Shown here: positions 5,711 to 6,406 of the stretch, piece after piece
How the letters are laid out: each line of letters starts with the position of its first letter
Position numbering within the stretch: position 1 is the first letter of the stretch
DNA from: Planctomycetota bacterium
GTDB lineage: Bacteria; Planctomycetota; Planctomycetia; Isosphaerales; Isosphaeraceae
Assembly (NCBI GenBank): GCA_021807585.1
Contig: JAKBCQ010000166.1
Coordinates: 1 to 6,406, forward strand
Direction: 5' to 3'
Length of the DNA: 6,406 bases
Position numbers and translations under genes: made by a program
The notes under the pieces: generated by a model
Databases searched by the model: none
Seen by the model: the letters and a program-made list of their open reading frames with translations, nothing else
Told to the model about the DNA's origin: nothing

Positions 5711-5776
5711 GGAAAGCGACCTTCAATTTCATGGCGATTCGGTTGCGATCGGCGTGAATCGCTTGAGTTAAAAACG

Positions 5777-5805
5777 ATTATCCCTTCCGAATCTTTCCAT
5801 GTCAA
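5777..5805 (-). promoter_or_regulatory. Near-consensus sigma70 promoter of the hicBA remnant
   Basis: On the minus strand TTGACA (5800-5805) is followed by exactly 17 bases and GATAAT (5777-5782, 5 of 6 to consensus). Transcription would begin near 5770, about 60 bases before the hicB-like ATG. It is the best promoter in the window, although the genes it drives are broken. The very A/T-rich stretch just upstream (5817-5855) could act as an UP element. Confidence 0.7.
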
Positions 5806-5806
5806 T

Positions 5807-5816
5807 TTGCCGGCAA
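5807..5816. promoter_or_regulatory. Palindrome TTGCCGGCAA beside the -35 box, operator candidate
   Basis: This perfect 10-base palindrome starts one base beyond the -35 box of the hicBA promoter. An autorepressor site there would be natural for a toxin-antitoxin operon. However, the compact HicB seen here has no visible DNA-binding domain, so the assignment is speculative. Confidence 0.3.
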
Positions 5817-5832
5817 GTAATTATTGTTATAT

Positions 5833-5851
5833 ATTAATAAAATTTATTAAT
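5833..5851. repeat. A/T-only 19-base palindrome in an A/T-rich block
   Basis: ATTAATAAA, one central A, and TTTATTAAT form perfect 9-base arms made only of A and T. The block 5817-5855 is far richer in A/T than the surrounding genes and lies upstream of the hicBA promoter, with no gene in it. It may be an UP element, a weak bidirectional stop signal, or leftover foreign DNA. Confidence 0.4.
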
Positions 5852-5911
5852 TATCCATGAACACGTTGGAAAGACGACGCCGATTCGGGCGCGTTCTCGG
5901 CGAACCCCGGT

Positions 5912-5923
5912 TCGTGGTAAGAT
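5912..5923 (+). promoter_or_regulatory. Possible extended -10 promoter for the DUF4058 gene
   Basis: TAAGAT at 5918-5923 matches the -10 consensus at 4 of 6 positions and is preceded by TG plus one base, as in extended -10 promoters. No acceptable -35 box stands 16-18 bases upstream. It would give a leader of about 95 bases. This is a low-confidence call. Confidence 0.25.
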
Positions 5924-5995
5924 CGATGCTCTGGAAGCGATTCGCTCGAGAACCGGGCGATGTTCCGAGGCCGGCTTGATTGGACCGGCTGATCG

Positions 5996-6013
5996 CCGCC
6001 GAGAATTCGGCGG
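5996..6013 (+). promoter_or_regulatory. Hairpin overlapping the ribosome-binding site of the DUF4058 gene
   Basis: CCGCCGA (5996-6002) and TCGGCGG (6007-6013) pair perfectly around a GAAT loop. The 3' arm covers the first bases of the GGGAG (6012-6016) that serves the ATG at 6025. The 7-bp GC-rich stem could limit ribosome access. There is no sign of a larger riboswitch. Confidence 0.45.
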
Positions 6014-6024
6014 GAGTCGAATCG

Positions 6025-6406
6025 ATGCCTTCGCCCTTTCCGGGGATGGACCCGTATTTGGAGCGTCGCGATTTGTGGGCCGATTTTCATAATCGGCTCG
6101 CGGCCCAGATCGGCGCCGAACACAATCGTCTTTTGCCGGCTCGATTTTACGCACGTACCGAATATCGCTACGAGCTCGATATTTTCGTTCATGACGAGAG
6201 CGGACACGAGACGCGATCGGGAAGCGCCGATGTGGCAATCGTTCGTTCTGAGCCCGATCAAAGTGCAGCGACCGCGGTTTTAGAACTCCCCCGCCGCAAG
6301 CTCTCGCCCGCGATCGAGGTGTCGATCGAGTCGATTCAAGTACGGAGGGCGTTTGTCGAGATATTTGAAACGGGTAAGACTCACCGAATCATTACAATTA
6401 TTGAAA
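6025..6406 (+). CDS. DUF4058 family protein, N-terminal part (3' end outside window)
   Basis: The frame starts 'MPSPFPGMDPYLERRDLW', the hallmark opening of DUF4058 proteins, which are frequent in planctomycetes and cyanobacteria. It continues 'ADFHNRLAAQIGAEHNRLLP' and 'RFYARTEYRYELDIFV'. A 'SGSADVAIVR' segment corresponds to the family's PDVAV stretch, and the last part is 'VRRAFVEIFE' and 'HRIITIIE', just before the usual LLSP segment. The 127 codons present run off the window end without a stop; full-length members are about 250 residues. The biochemical role is unknown; some authors note a nuclease-like fold for related families, which is not visible here. The start is supported by GGGAG 8 bases upstream. 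There is no signal peptide, so it is probably cytoplasmic. Confidence 0.9.
   Translation, partial: MPSPFPGMDPYLERRDLWADFHNRLAAQIGAEHNRLLPARFYARTEYRYELDIFVHDESGHETRSGSADVAIVRSEPDQSAATAVLELPRRKLSPAIEVSIESIQVRRAFVEIFETGKTHRIITIIE

Noticed and set aside
5508..5732. 74-residue minus-strand ORF beginning MKLKV
   Set aside because: The HicB-like core lies in another frame starting at 5710. The peptide of this ORF has no recognisable motif beyond its first residues.
5857..5979. 40-residue arginine-rich ORF upstream of DUF4058
   Set aside because: It has no ribosome-binding site or recognisable motif, and the composition is typical of a chance frame.
1..6406. CRISPR array or insertion sequence
   Set aside because: No regularly spaced direct repeats, terminal inverted repeats with a transposase frame, or Cas-like proteins are visible.

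Overview
The window looks like chromosomal DNA of a planctomycete, probably of the Isosphaeraceae/Gemmatales type. This rests on protein style recalled from memory, not on a search. The clues are a tiny secreted protein with a 'WFLDQPSHLTPWRTHGG' core, a DUF4058 gene opening MPSPFPGMDPYLE, paired YkgJ-type cysteine-cluster proteins, a Tat-exported COG3618 amidohydrolase, and a large zinc-ribbon membrane protein. GC is moderate to high, genes are loosely packed, and the hexamer CGATCG recurs strikingly often.

Left part (1-2434): the 3' end of a transaldolase gene runs rightward into a long hairpin shared with a convergent small secreted protein gene. Leftward genes follow: an HU/IHF-family DNA-binding protein with its own consensus-like promoter, then two translationally coupled YkgJ-family cysteine-cluster genes with an ATGA overlap.

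Middle part (2573-4250): a Tat-signal amidohydrolase and a small two-helix membrane protein with a duplicated GASVGSF segment run rightward. A tRNA-Thr(CGT) with an obvious TTGACA promoter follows.

Right part (4431-5710) is the most interesting stretch, because simple ORF calling misses what is there. First, one 341-codon reading frame (4431-5456, +) encodes a zinc-ribbon, multi-pass membrane protein but is interrupted by two in-frame TGA codons and by no frameshift. Second, on the opposite strand, a hicB-like antitoxin gene is broken by one TAG. It overlaps by ATGA the start of a frameshifted, truncated hicA-like toxin gene. This dead toxin-antitoxin pair still has a near-perfect promoter (TTGACA-N17-GATAAT) with an A/T-rich upstream block. 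The area reads as a zone of gene decay, although regulated readthrough of the UGA codons cannot be excluded from sequence alone.

Right edge: the stretch 5711-6024 has no gene that I can support. It holds the hicBA promoter, two palindromes, a possible extended -10 element and a hairpin at the ribosome-binding site of the next gene, a DUF4058 gene (6025 onward, cut by the window end).
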